From Vigna angularis (Eukaryota > Streptophyta > Magnoliopsida > Fabales > Fabaceae): a stretch of 64,000 bases of DNA. Both the position numbers and the translations under genes were made by a program. Where the stretch lies: NCBI RefSeq assembly GCF_016808095.1, contig NC_068977.1, positions 1 through 64,000 on the forward strand, in the 5' to 3' direction. The notes below the pieces were generated by a model. It was not told the origin of the DNA, made no database searches, and saw nothing but the letters and a program-made list of their open reading frames with translations. Positions within the stretch are counted from its first letter, which is position 1. Every line of letters begins with the position of its first letter. Of this stretch, positions 45,901 to 59,000 are shown piece by piece.

Positions 45901-48900
45901 TCAAATTGTCATGAAGTTAAGAGGGAAATATTTATTACATTTTCTCTCTCTCTCTTTTTTTTAACTTTTTAAGATTAAATAGTTTTTTAACATAAAATTC
46001 ATAAATAGTAAATAATTTTATTTAAGAAAAGTATTAATACAGTAGAAAGATTAAACGTTAAGTTAAACTTATTTTGGGGAAATTACACCCACCTTCTTTG
46101 AAGAGTCATCTTAAATGACACTCATACCCTCTCTAATTTCTAAATAGACCTGTCTTATAATTTTAATAAATTAACATTCACCCCTTATTTTATTTAAATT
46201 TACACTTGTATTGAAATATGTAAATAATTAAGTTAATAAAGTTATCCTTATATTTATTACTATTTTGTTATATTTAATAATGTTCTCATAAATATAGCTT
46301 TTTATTTTTATTTTATGACAACATATTATTGGATGAAAAGTTTATTTTTTATATTGTTAATGTATAATAATTAAATCCTTCATTTTTTCGCTTATAAAAA
46401 TTCTTCAAATTTTATTAAAACTTTAATTTTAACGTTCATAATTTTATTTGTTTAAATTAACATGTTAGTTAACTTAAACATGTTTAGTAAAATAATAAGT
46501 TTATCCTTATATTTATTACTATTTAATTTTTTTTATATTTAACATTGATCTAATAAAACTGACTTTTTATATTTTTATGACAAGATATTATTGGATGAAA
46601 GTTTTATTTTTTATATTGTGCTTTTATAATAGTTAAATCCTTCAATTCTTTTGCTTATAAAAATTCTTCAAATTTTATATTTTAAAACTTTGATTTTTAA
46701 TCTTCATATTTTTATTTTGGTTTAATTTAACACGTTAGTTATTAAATAAAATAAATTGTGCTTCTGTTACTTATTGCAAAACGAGGTGAGTGTCTATTTA
46801 GAAATTAGAGTAGAAATTAGAGGGAACGTGAGTATGGTTTATCAAGACTTCAGGAGAGATAAGTATATTTTTTTAATATTTTTTGAAAGGTTTTTGTACA
46901 ATTTATATCTCTACTCATTCAAATTTCTCCACATTCAAATTCCCTTACTTTTATTCATCCAAATAACAAATATTTCTACTATATTTCTTTTTGAATTCTG
47001 TCCTTTAGTTTTCTTTTTCTCATTTCTTCTCTCGGTTTCACTCAGTCTCAATAAGAACACAGTCAAAGTATTTAATATTTGTTTTTATTTATTATGTTAT
47101 TTGCATATTTGCTGTTAGACCCGAGAAAATGTAAAGTTTATAAATTAGACTTGAATATGTTTTATTAAAATCTGCATGAGGGCACAAGGTGTTGTGTAGT
47201 TAAGTTGGTAAGCAGTCTTGAGTAAAACATAAAGTTCTATGTTATTTATTTATTTTGTTGATATAAGTATAACACATGTTATTGTATGATTGTTAAATTT
47301 ATGATGTGCTATATTTTCAATGTGATGTGTTGACTTGTTGGTAGAGATGGGTGTCTAGAATAAATGGATATGATTCAAATTTTAGGGAGATAGGTTTATG
47401 AGAAAACTTTATTTTATTTTAGTTATATTTTTGCCTAAAGACAATAATGTCTTTTCCCTTTGTGTATTGAGGTAATAAATTGAAAAATAAAAGTTTAGAA
47501 TATAGAAGTTATGTTTGTAATGAGTGATTGAGATTTTATAGGAAGCACCATCTAAACATTACTTTTTAAGTTATAATATATTTTAAATTAAAAATAAAAT
47601 AGGGACTTATTGAACAAAAAAATAAAAAGAAAGAAAATTTAAAAAGAGAGATACGTAAAAATTGAGAGGGAGGAAAAGAGAACACCCTAAGATAGAAATT
47701 TTCTTTTAGTGAAGAAAGGAATTTTTGGATAAGTTTCCATATCTTGGTCAATTTTAGAGCTTTAATGAGAGATTAATCCACCAGAGATTCATACGCTCCC
47801 AGGCTTATGTTAACTTATCCAAAAATTCCTTTCTTGACTAAAAGAAAATTTCTATCTTAAGGTGTTCTCTTTTCCTCCCTCTCAATTCTTACTATCTCTC
47901 TTTTTAAATTTTCTTTCTTTTTATTTCTGGTTAAGTCCCTATTTTATTTTTAATTTAAAATATATTATAACTTTAAAAGTAACTATTTAGAGGGTGCTTC
48001 CTATAAAATCAGTTTTTCAAACATATAAATGCTATATTCTAAATTTTTATTTTTCAATTTATTACCTCAATACATAAAGGGAAAAGACATTATTGTCCTT
48101 AGACAAAAATATAACTAAAATAAAGTTTTCTCATAAACCTATCTCCCTAATATTTGAATCATATGTATTTATTCTAGACACACATCTCTACCATAGGCCA
48201 ACACATCACATTGAAAATATAGGACATCATAAATTTAACAACCATACAATAACATGTGTTACACTTATATCAACAAAATAAATAAATAACATAGAACTTT
48301 ATGTTTTACTCAAGACTTTGCATATCAATTTAGCTACACAACACTTTATGCAGATTTTAATAAAACATACTCAAGTCTTATTTATAAACTCTACATTTTC
48401 TTGGGTCTTACATCTGCATGTGTTAACGGTATTTTCCTTTTTTAGTTGATTTTTCTGCAAGATTGTAATGGTGTAATTTTATCCTTTCTTATGAAAGAAA
48501 ACAACAGCATGCAAAATTCTCAACAACACCAAACATGAAATTCATGTGTAAATTCATTGTTTTATAGTCAAATTACTAAAATTAGACGACACTGATTGTA
48601 TGTGAAGGGATTAATGTAAAATAATAGTAACTGACTATACTTTACGGTTTAGTGAAATGAAAAAAAAATTATATGGTACTGAGTTGTGCTAAATTAATCC
48701 TTGTGTGAATTATTTTGGCCTTGATTTAAGCACCTGATTTCAGAGAGTGTCGTAGGTTGTAATGATGATGGTCGAAATGAAAAATGCTAACGGTATGGGA
48801 GTGTTTGACTAGTAGAAGTTTAGTAAGAATCATTATTGCATTGTTGTGGCTGGTATTGGGTCTGTAAATAATATCTGAAATAGTTTATGGCACGATTCAA

Positions 48901-50797
48901 GGCTACGGACAAACAAGAAGCTTTTTCAAATTCCATAAGTTGGAATTCTCCTGAAGCATCTGTTGACAATCAACAAGCAATACAGGAGCGGCCAGTTGAG
49001 CTGATTGATAGTGGTGAAGCGCATCAAGGCAAACTAGAAAATTCTATAAATTGGAATTTTCCTACAGAAGCTTCCGTTGACAATCAACAAGCATTACAGG
49101 AGCAGCCAATTGAGCTTATTGATGGATGTGGAGCTCATCATGGTGTACCAAAACATTCCATAAATTGGAATTCTCCTAAAGAAGTTTCTCTTGAAAATCT
49201 ACAAGCAATACAGGAGCACCCTGTTGAGCTTATTAATGGACTGGGAGCTCGTCAAGATGAATCAAAAAATTCCAATTCCATAAATTGGAATTCTCTTAAA
49301 GAAGCTTCTGTTGACAATCTACAAGGAATACAGGATCAGCCAGATGAGCTGATTCATTGTAGTGGAGCTCAACAAGGTGAACCAGAAAATTCCACTAGTT
49401 GGAATTCTTCAATAAAAGCTTCCATTGGCAATCTTCAAGCAATACAGCATAAACCAGTTGAGCTGATTGATGGTGGTGGAGCTCGACAAGATGAACCAGA
49501 ATCCTGGCCTAGTTTGATTCACAAGGAAACACAAGTAAGCACACAGCTTTGTAGATTAAAATTGAACTGTTGACAGCCATTATCTCCCGGATTATCATAT
49601 TGTTTTGGCAAAGTTTTCATTTGACTTGTTTCTAGCTTCTTTTTTTTTTAATTATTGATTTGGTAAAATTATCGAGGGTTTCAGTTGGATGAAATGAGTG
49701 ATTCTGATAATGAAAATTGCATCTCCAATAGCAAGACAATGGAGCCATCATCATCAAAAAATGATCCTGAACCATCAGCTCCAGTGATAAATATGAGTTT
49801 TCCTTCTAGGTCTCTGCATCTTTCAACCAAAGAGAGGCTTCTTCTACGGAAGCAGGCCTTAAAGATGAAGCAACCTGTTGTTGTCATAGGTATTGTTTTC
49901 AGCTATACTTTCATTTTGCCAATATTGGTTGTTCTAGATTGCCAGGCGAGGTGGGGGCGATGATCCGCTTTAGGGACATAAACTAGTTTTAGCAGTGACC
50001 GACTAGCTCTTTAGGTTTTTGTCTTTGTTAAATTGTTACAATAAACAATTGACAAAAACTATTAGCGTTTCCTTTCTAACTTCAATTGATGTCAACATCT
50101 TGAAAATATTTCATTCTGGATATGTATAAATTACTTTTTCTCCACTAAGCTCTGGAACTGCTGCCTACTGATGCTTCTTGTGTATTTCTTTTGTATTTTT
50201 CTGCAATTATGCTAATTGGGAGGAATAATATCTACTTTCTCTTTTCTATGATCATACAATTCTCAGGAAAGAGCAATATTGTATCTGCTGTTGTGCAAGC
50301 AATTAAAGTTCATTTCGAACAGCACCCTCTTGCTATAGTTAATGTCAAAGGAAGGCCAAAGGGGACCACGGTTCAGGAGCTGGTGTTCAAGCTAGAGGTA
50401 TGCATGCGTAGAATTCCTCCGTTTTCCTCATCTCTTTCTCGTTGAATCGTTCTTCCTTGCCTCTAGCACTAAATACTCCCTACATGCTAACATTTTCTTT
50501 ACCCTGTTACTGTTGCAGCAAGAAACAGGTTCCCTTCTAGTCTCTCGGGAGCCTAGTAACATCATACTTTATAGGGGTTGGCCCGCAGATGAACCAGTCC
50601 ATGCAACAAATGTTAATAAAATGAGTAAAGATAGAGCCTATACACACAGGAGCAGGAACACGAAAAGAAGAATAAGTATGATAGGGAGAAGAAGAATTAG
50701 TACTAGGATAGGGAAAAGAAGTATTGGTAGGACAAGCTCTAGGTCAAATTTTAATTTTAGGAGAAACTCTACCCCCATCTTTAGCCCTAGTTCGTAA
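39941..50797 (+). CDS. CFM2: CRM-domain chloroplast splicing factor, CFM2-like (copy A)
   Basis: Twelve exons: 39941-40573, 41976-42507, 42578-42708, 43686-43979, 44063-44219, 44349-44638, 45434-45493, 45578-45634, 48902-49534, 49685-49889, 50267-50397 and 50519-50797. All are GT-AG and the phases close, giving 1133 residues. An S/F/P-rich N-terminus suggests a plastid transit peptide. Four CRM RNA-binding domains start near residues 140, 367, 565 and 980, with motifs [36 protein letters not shown] and YRG(K/T)(D/N)Y. The four-domain layout is that of CFM2, which helps splice group II introns and trnL in plastids. Exon 9 adds five 39-residue repeats. The C-terminus after ILYRGWP is a novel R/S-rich tail. 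Exon 8 and the start of exon 9 are the least certain parts. Confidence 0.88.
44707..44960. repeat. Tandem duplication of about 140 bp in intron 6 of CFM2-like A
   Basis: Two adjacent units with AAAAATAAGGG(T/C)AGGATGGGG, CACATGTAAAAT and AGCTTTCAGAAAA. The equivalent intron of copy B has one unit. Confidence 0.7.
46242..46745. repeat. Tandem duplication of about 258 bp in intron 8 of CFM2-like A
   Basis: Unit 1 from about 46242 and unit 2 from about 46500 share TTATCCTTATATTTATTACT, ATATTATTGGATGAAA, TTATAAAAATTCTTCAAATT and a CATGTTAGTTA-type end. Part of the repeat-rich 3.3-kb intron. Confidence 0.8.
47113..48412. mobile_element. 1.3-kb foldback element (inverted arms of about 600 bp)
   Basis: The left arm 47113-47735 and right arm 47812-48412 are inverted repeats with a 76-bp spacer. 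The outer ends read TGTTAGACCC and, in reverse complement, TGTAAGACCC. Examples of pairing are ACACCCTAAGATAGAAATTTTC against its complement at 47850-47872 and TGTAAAGTTTATAAAT against the right end. No coding frame and no clean target duplication. It lies in an intron, so its transcript could form a long hairpin. Confidence 0.88.
48902..49534 (+). repeat. Coding tandem repeats in CFM2-like A exon 9
   Basis: Five imperfect units of about 39 residues (117 bp or so). The core is NSINWNSP-(K)EASVDN, then QQAIQE, PVELIDG and GGAHQ-E. They lie between CRM3 and CRM4. The shared period and frame across the exon show they arose by in-frame tandem duplication. Confidence 0.9.
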
Positions 50798-52066
50798 CAC
50801 CATAATTTAGTTATGTGAAGTCAGGGAAAATTTTGGGGGTGATTGAAGGGTATTGAAATTTTTAGTGGAAAAACACTCAGCAGGAACTGAAAAAGAAATA
50901 CTATAGGAAAGAAGCCTCCACTAATTTCGAAGCCTTCCTTCACTCCTCAAAGTGCATAGTGTTTTGTTTGTCAAACGTGTTCTTTCTCTGGGACTCAACT
51001 CACATGTCTCATCACATCTCCGACCCAGGTACAAAGTCATAATACTCAATATACTTGAATCATATTTGGGTAATAAAAGAAGAAAAAAAATTGAAGTTTA
51101 TTAAAAATATTAATCTAACAAAAAAATAAAGGGATGAAGGCTCATTTAAAAGTTACATTGAATATGAATATTGCTATTGTAAAACTAAGGAGGTAAATGT
51201 TATCTAGTATAATCTTATGAAAAATAATTGCAATTTTTCCTAATAAAATGAATGAGTGGAAATGAAAGAAAAATAGTTTGTTTTTTTTTATATTTAAATT
51301 AGGTAAAAGAATATTAGGTGATAGCAATAAAAACAATTTTAGAAGCATAAAAAGTATTTTATTCAATTTGATCTACTTTTATACTATTATTTAATATTCC
51401 TTATTAAAATTAGTTGATGTATAGAATTATATTAAAAAAGACCATTTATTGTTGAGATTGGTGTTCGTAATACTACCTTGTAAGACATTTGAAAGAACTC
51501 TAGTTTTTGTCAAACATAAGAATTAAAAGTGGAATTTTTTAAAACGTATTGCTTTAACTAATGTCATCTTTTTTTTTTAAGTAAAAGAAGCATTACAAAT
51601 TATGTTAAAATTCCGTATTAAAAATAAAATAAATAAAAATCAAATAATGAAATTAAAAAGGACGAGGGTGAAAATATGTAAAAGAGAAAAAAATGAGAAG
51701 ATCTTTAAGATAGTTGAATTAGTAGAGAAAGGATTATTATAAACATGTAATCTATTTATCAATTTCATTATTTTCTCTCTTTCTTTTCTATTTTTTTCAA
51801 TATATTTTCCTTCTTTTGATTTTTTTTCTTTCAATCCTTCTACTTTAATTCCTTCCAAAATTGGAAAAAGAAAAAAACAAATCGCCTAGGTATTTAGTAT
51901 TTTTTTATTTCTTAAGAAAAGAAGATAAAGGAAAATGGAATTGCCATTGAATAGGGTGGGGAATCATAAACTCATTTCGAAGCAATTTTAACTTGCTTGA
52001 TAACCTTTTAAATTGAGAATAGATAAATAGTATAGATGAAAATAGAAACGAGTAAAAGGATGTGAG

Positions 52067-52164
<98 letters not shown>

Positions 52165-53076
52165 GTGTTTATTGATGATAAGTAGAGATGTCAAAAATGA
52201 ATTTGAATCTGTAAGCCAACTTGATTTATTACCGTGTTTAAGTTGGATGGGATTAGAAAAATTTCAAATATTTTAGTTTAGATTGAATTGACTTAGGTAA
52301 TCCAAAGGTTAAATTGCTTCAATCAAGCTGGCTTGAGGATGGATTGACCATTAATCTGCCACAAACAAGACTTTATTAGTTTGTTCTTATTTTTGTAAGT
52401 TTTTTATTATAATTATTTAATATTTTTAATTATATAAATTTATAATTTGATCTTTTTAAATATTAGTATATTATTCAATAATATTTATATTGTTAATTTA
52501 GATGTTTAATTTATTTTTGTTAAGTTATATTTAGTTTTTTAATTTTGAATTGGGTTACAAAATTTCTAAATCTTAAAAAAGTAAGTTAAGTTTTTTTTAA
52601 CACAATATATGATAAGCCATGTGACTTAGATAGACTCTTTAACAACATAACAAGAAAAAAAATAATAGAGTGAAAAAAATAGAAATAAATAATAGAAATA
52701 AATCATGCCTTTTCTTTAAGATACATCATGCTTAGAGGCTGATGAAGTATATCATACATTATTTACCTTGTGCAAAACCCATTATTGAATATTTCTATAA
52801 CTCCATAACCTTCTTAGTTGTAAAGGCGACTCTCCCAAACGTATATTATAACAAAATACATTCGTGGAAAAGAAAAAAAAATAAAACTTAAAGAAACCTT
52901 CAAATTTAAAAATAAAAAACATTAATCAGATAATTTTACGTATAACGATTTATAAATAGAAACAATCGTATATATCTTGTTTTTCAGGGTGGAAAGTTGA
53001 TATTTATCGAAACACCACCAGATAGAGTATCGTTATCCATGTCTGTATGCATGGAGTAACTAACTGCTTCTCTCAA
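50798..53076. other. Intergenic between the two CFM2-like genes
   Basis: AT-rich, no gene. It includes the 3' flank of copy A, the long TA microsatellite and the promoter of copy B. Confidence 0.5.
52071..52161. repeat. (TA)45 microsatellite
   Basis: 91 bp of uninterrupted TA dinucleotides, the longest simple repeat in the window. Confidence 0.98.
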
Positions 53077-56000
53077 ATGTTGCTTCCTGCAACTCACTTC
53101 AACTTCCGCTCATTTCCTTCTTCTTCTTCTTCATCATCATCACTGCACATTTTCCCTCTGCAATTCCCCAAACCCAAACTCAAATTCCTCATTCGTTGCT
53201 CCGACACCGAAGCCGAAACCCTCCCCGAATCTGCCATTCAGCGAATAGCCGACAAGCTCCGCAGCCTTGGCATCGACGACCAGTCCTCCATTTCTCTTCC
53301 CGCTCCAGCCTCTGGCGCCGGCGAGATCTTCGTACCGCTTCCGCAGCACCTGCCGAAGCGGCGCGTGGGGCACACGATCGACCCGAGCTGGGCGAGGCAG
53401 GAGGAGCGGGTGCCGACGCTTGCGGAGCTGAGCCTGTCGAATGCCGAGATAAAGCGGCTGACGACGGCGGGATTGAGGATGAAGCAGAAGCTGCGGGTGG
53501 GGAAGGCGGGGATCACGGAAGGGATCGTGAACGGGATTCATGAACGGTGGAGGAATTCAGAGGTCGTGAGAATCGCGTGCGATGATCTCTCTAGGTTTAA
53601 CATGAAAAGGACTCATGACTTGTTGGAGGTATGTAAACAAAGCAAAACAAAAACCCCATTGTTTCTGCTATTTCTTCTAAATTGCTAGCATTTTAAAATG
53701 TAACCCTACAGTATGTTCAAAACAGTGTGTTAGGGAGTATTCTGCTAGCATTTTTTCCTATTGTTTGTGGTCTGTGGAAATAACACGAGTTTGGAGTTTA
53801 AAGCCCTGGACATGTCACTCAGAATTAAGAATCGTAGTAGCTAGAATTTTGAATATATTTGGATAAGTTTTTCCAGAAACCCTTGCAGGAGAACAAAATA
53901 GTAGCTGGATTGTTTTCTTTGTTTTGGTAAATTTCAATCTTGCTTCTTCTATCTTTTTAGCATTTTAATGTGTTTTTATCTAGTTGTACTAATACACAAG
54001 ATTTCAGAAACCAAACATACACTTATGCACCTTGGCTTCAGTTCGGGAAAAACTAGGCGAGATCCATCAAAGTTAAATGCTCAAGTTGATTTTTAGACAC
54101 TTAATTCACTTTAATTTCTTAATTCAATCTCTTATTAAGCGTTTCTAAACAAGTTTATCCCAAAAAACCTTTTATTAGAATGCACTTCTTAGATTGTCAT
54201 TCAATTATGCATGAGATTTTTTTCCCAACTATCACGGATGCTAATAAAATTTCTCAGCGAGCACACCGAGTTCTGACATTTGCAAAAGTAATCCTTGCTA
54301 TTACTGTAAATAAAAAAACAGTGTGCTCTGTGAGAAATTTTTATTGGCAGGTGTGCTAGTTGGGAAAACAAATCCATGTATGACTTGTCTGGTATGATAA
54401 AATTATTGGCTTTTATAATATGAGGAGTGCTAACAACTTATATTGTTTTCAAAGTCATATGAATTTTTCTTGGTGATTTCTGTTGGTTGACTTTGACAGG
54501 GTAAGTTTTTCTAATAATGACAGGTCAATAGCTAGTTCCAAAGGGGGTTGGAAATCCAATTCTTGCTATTTGCAATCAAATCTGTGTATAATTTCTCTTC
54601 TTTTTTTTTTCTGGTAGAAAGTTAACAATTAATACACGAATACTTCAAAATTGGTGATATAGTCGTATTGTATCAGGATGAATAAGTAGGGAATTTAACT
54701 AAGTGATCAACAAAAGCTTCAAAAGAAATCGATAAGAACTTCAAAGTTTAAGATGTGGTTGTATTGCACCCAATTCATGTACCAGCGCAATACTAAGAAG
54801 TTCCGTTCAACCATCAGGAAATGCAGGAAATATTGTGTGGTTCAAAGCTCACCCTTAAATTCTACTAAGCGAGTTTTCTGCCGCTGTGCAATAAATTATA
54901 TTTACATTACTTTGCATGGTTTGCTAAGTTCAGAGTTTCATACCTACGACTGGAATTGTTTAATTTTCCATTATCAATTGATATGATTTAATCTATGACT
55001 GTTATGAGAATGCCATTGTGTTTTCATGTTGTCATGATGTGTTTTCAGTGAACTCTTAAAATAGCAAAAACATGATTTTGGTTTTTTTCCCTGATCCTGT
55101 TTTCTTTGCAAATTCTTGAAATGAAGAGATAAAGTGAAAATATGTCATTTATAATTATTAGTTAAAACTTATGAAATTAAAATTGAAATAGAAAATAAAC
55201 CTAACCTTACCATGGTCTGCAACCATGTGAGGTTTTCTTCAATAAACCTATGGCTGGAGGGGCTATCTACATTTTATCCTTTTATTTACTTCAACGTGAT
55301 TTCAGTGCCCCTTGTGTAATTATGTGATGATTGTCGCTGTCAGAGAAAAACTGGAGGCCTTGTTGTTTGGAGATCTGGAAGTAAGATAATATTATACAGA
55401 GGGCCTGATTATAAGTACCCTTACTTCCTATCTGATAAAGTTTTGAGAGATGACCACAGTGATGATGCTTTGCAACATATGAATGAGAATGATAAAAGCA
55501 GGGATAAAAGAGAGAGCCACTTGTCTGAAAACAATTCAGTGACATACACTGGGCAAAGCTTAAATGCCCAAACGGCTAAACCAGCTTTGATACAAGGTGT
55601 TGGGACTCCCAAAAAAGTAAGATTTCAACTGCCAGGTGAGGCGGAGCTTGCTAAAGATGCAGACTACTTGCTAGCAGGGATTGGGCCACGCTTTTTTGAT
55701 TGGTGGGGGTATGATCCTCTGCCTGTTGATGCTGATCTTCTACCAGCTGTTATTCCTGGATATAGGAAGCCTTTTCGCCTTCTTCCATACGGTGTGAAGC
55801 CAAAACTGACAGATGATGAAATGACCAAAATGAGGAGGCTTGGCAAACATTTACCGTGCCATTTTGCATTAGGTGAGGTTCTCTTATTCTTATATGACCA
55901 AAATTAGATGTAATTGTTTTCTTGTTCTTTTGTTTCACAGGTAGAAACAGGAAACTCCAAGGATTGGCTGTTGCAATTATTAAGATTTGGGAAAGATGTG

Positions 56001-59000
56001 AGATTGTCAAAATTGCTATAAAGAGAGGTGTGGAGAATACTGATGGTGAGGTAATGGCTGAAGAGATAAAGGTCAGTTTTTTTTTTCTGATATTTTTCAA
56101 ATTTATGACATTTGGCACTTATGATTTAAATATCATGCTAAAGTGTATAACCTGTTTTATGTATTGCTGTCAACCACTATCATTCATTGATACCATAGTG
56201 TAAATTATTTGAGGTGATGATTAGCATGTATATTTCACTCTGGATGGTAATTAAATTTGCATATTTGCTGTCATTTTTATTTTCATTCTACTTCTCATAA
56301 AGTTTAGGACAAAAGTGGATGCCAGATATTTTTGCATTACATCAAATTGTACCGCATGTTTCCAATCAACCTGTAGGTAAAATTTCGTAGTGCCTGAAAA
56401 GAAATTTATAGAATTGTATATGTTCTGAATGGATTGTGTGTCTAATGTAGACCACATAGCATGTATTTATAGGCATAATACATAATCAATTATAATAAAT
56501 AAACCTAATAATTAGGAATCAATCATCCTAATTTCTTAGATTATGCGGAGCCTAATTCCCTAGAAATATGTAACAATTGATTTTATTTTAACACTTTCCC
56601 TTAAGTTGGAGCATATATATCATATGTACCAAACTTGTTACAAATGTACTCAATCACACCACTAGGGTGTGAAGTAGCCGGGTTGGAGCACGGTCTGTTG
56701 GGTTGGAGGACGGTCAACCAGGTTGAAGCAGTGAATGAAGCATAGTGGTCGTTGAAGGAAGTCGGTCTCAATCATTATGGTCACCATAGGAAAAGGATGC
56801 TTGGTGATAGAGAAAAGGCGCACACAGTTATGGTAGGTAGAGGCAGCGGACAGTGGACAATAGTGAAAGACAGAGAATTGATATTAGGACAACAAAACTG
56901 AGGTATTCAGACACAAGTGTTGAAAGACAAAATTTTTATGGCCGTTGGCAGGCGACAAAGACAGCGGTGGAAGAAACTTAGAAGAAACTTAGAGATCATG
57001 CTCTTATACCGTATAGAATTGTATATGTTATGAATGAATTGTGTGTCTAATGTAGACCACAAATGTAGACCACACAGCATGTATTTATAGCTGTATTTAT
57101 AGCATACTACATAATCAATTATAATAAATACACCTAATAATTAAGAATCAATCATCTTAATTTCTCATATTATGTGGAGCCTAATTCCCTAGAAATATGT
57201 AATAGCTGATTTTATTGTAACAAAATTCATAATTGTTGTTACGTTAGCTTACAAGTTTGAAATGACAATTACACAGTTTGTTTTAAAAAACTGTTTATTC
57301 ACCCTCTCTTTTCCTTGTATAGATTTTTCTTCATTGAGATTATTAGTCATACTTTGGTGGAAAACATCTAGCATACTACGTTTAGAGTGCTCTGATTGAT
57401 GATTTGAGTCAAAATGGAATAATCAAAAGATCAAGAGATGTCATTTAGTACAATCTGTCAGAATGTAACTAATGATTAAAATTCAGGTTTTAGAAGTAAG
57501 CTGAACCCAATACCACACAAAGAACACCAACAACAAGCCAAGTTTGGCTTAAAGTCGGCTTCTTAATAAATCTAATCATAAAATTCTTATCAATTTTGTC
57601 TGTCTTGAGAACAGGAATGGCAGCCCTGGAATCATGTCTAAAACTCATGTAATTTGCCTTTTGCTTTATCTTATTTTTCAACTTTTGCCCCAAGAGATGT
57701 ACATAAGAACTCAAAGATCCACTCAGTTTTATATTGATTGTATTACTGATCTGACCGACTGTTAAGGCAGCTAGTTAAAGTTTTGTAGCAACATGGAAAA
57801 TAAAACATTTTTTTGGTAAATACTAGCTTGAGATAGTTGTTTTAAAGAACTTAAATAAAACACAATCTTGTTCATGAGCAAAAAAGAAAATGTAATAATA
57901 TTATAAAACTATTATATCTCAATTTCAGTTCAATAAAAAGATATATTTCTCTGCAGTATCTGACTGGAGGAACTCTCCTTGCTCGGGATAAAGAATTCAT
58001 TGTTTTCTATAGAGGAAAGGACTTCTTGCCAGCTGCAGTGTCATCAGCAATTGAACAACGGAGGAGTATTGGACTGTATAAACTGAAAACTGGAAATAGT
58101 TTGTCAGTTACAGATGCTCCAAGTCTGAATTATGGAACCATAGAGTCTGATTCTGAAGTACAGGGTATGAACTTCCAGAAAGATACTAAACCCGGAAAAT
58201 TGACTGAGGCTGAGAAAACTATTGAAAGCACCAGCGTAAAATTGTCAATGGTATGATTTTATTAACAAGCACCAATTTGCTGCTTTTCTAGTGTCTTTTT
58301 CTAGAGTTACATATGGTATAGTCGCATTCACATTCAGGCACTAGAAGAGAAAACAAAGGCGGAGAAGCTTCTAGCAGAGCTGGAAAATGCAGAGAGCCCC
58401 CAAGAAGAAGAAATCAATAGAGAGGGTATTACTGAAGAAGAGAAATACATGTTGCGGAGGATTGGCTTGAAGATGGGTCCCTTCCTGTTACTAGGTGATT
58501 TTTGGAGATGACATTTAAAATGCATAATTATGTATATTTGATTGTACTGAAGTTGAACTGAATGACTGACTGAGACTTCTATACCTTTTTAAAGTACTTG
58601 ACTTAGGGAAACTTCTTTTCCTCATCAATCCTCTCTTCTTTCTCAGGTAGACGGGGTGTTTTTGATGGAACAGTGGAAAATATGCATCTTCATTGGAAGT
58701 ATCGGGAACTTGTGAAGATAATATGTAATAAATGCCTGCAGGATGTCCAACAGATAGCTCAGACCTTAGCGGCAGAAAGCGGCGGAATATTAATTGCAGT
58801 AGAAAGATTGCGCAAGGGCCATGCAATCATTGTGTATCGTGGAAAGAATTATAGCCGGCCTGCAAGTTTGAGGCCTCGAACGCTTTTAAATAAAAGAGAA
58901 GCATTGAAGCGCTCTAAGGAAGCACAGCGCCGCCAGGTAAAGGTGTCATCATTAATTTATATTTGCTGAGGAGTGTCAACTGATCTGTTTTCTACATCTT

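Noticed and set aside
48902..49534. Regular repeats that might suggest a CRISPR array
   Set aside because: Plant nuclear coding sequence; the units are in frame, imperfect and contiguous with no spacers.
52071..52161. Frame encoding repeated I-Y
   Set aside because: Simple TA microsatellite.
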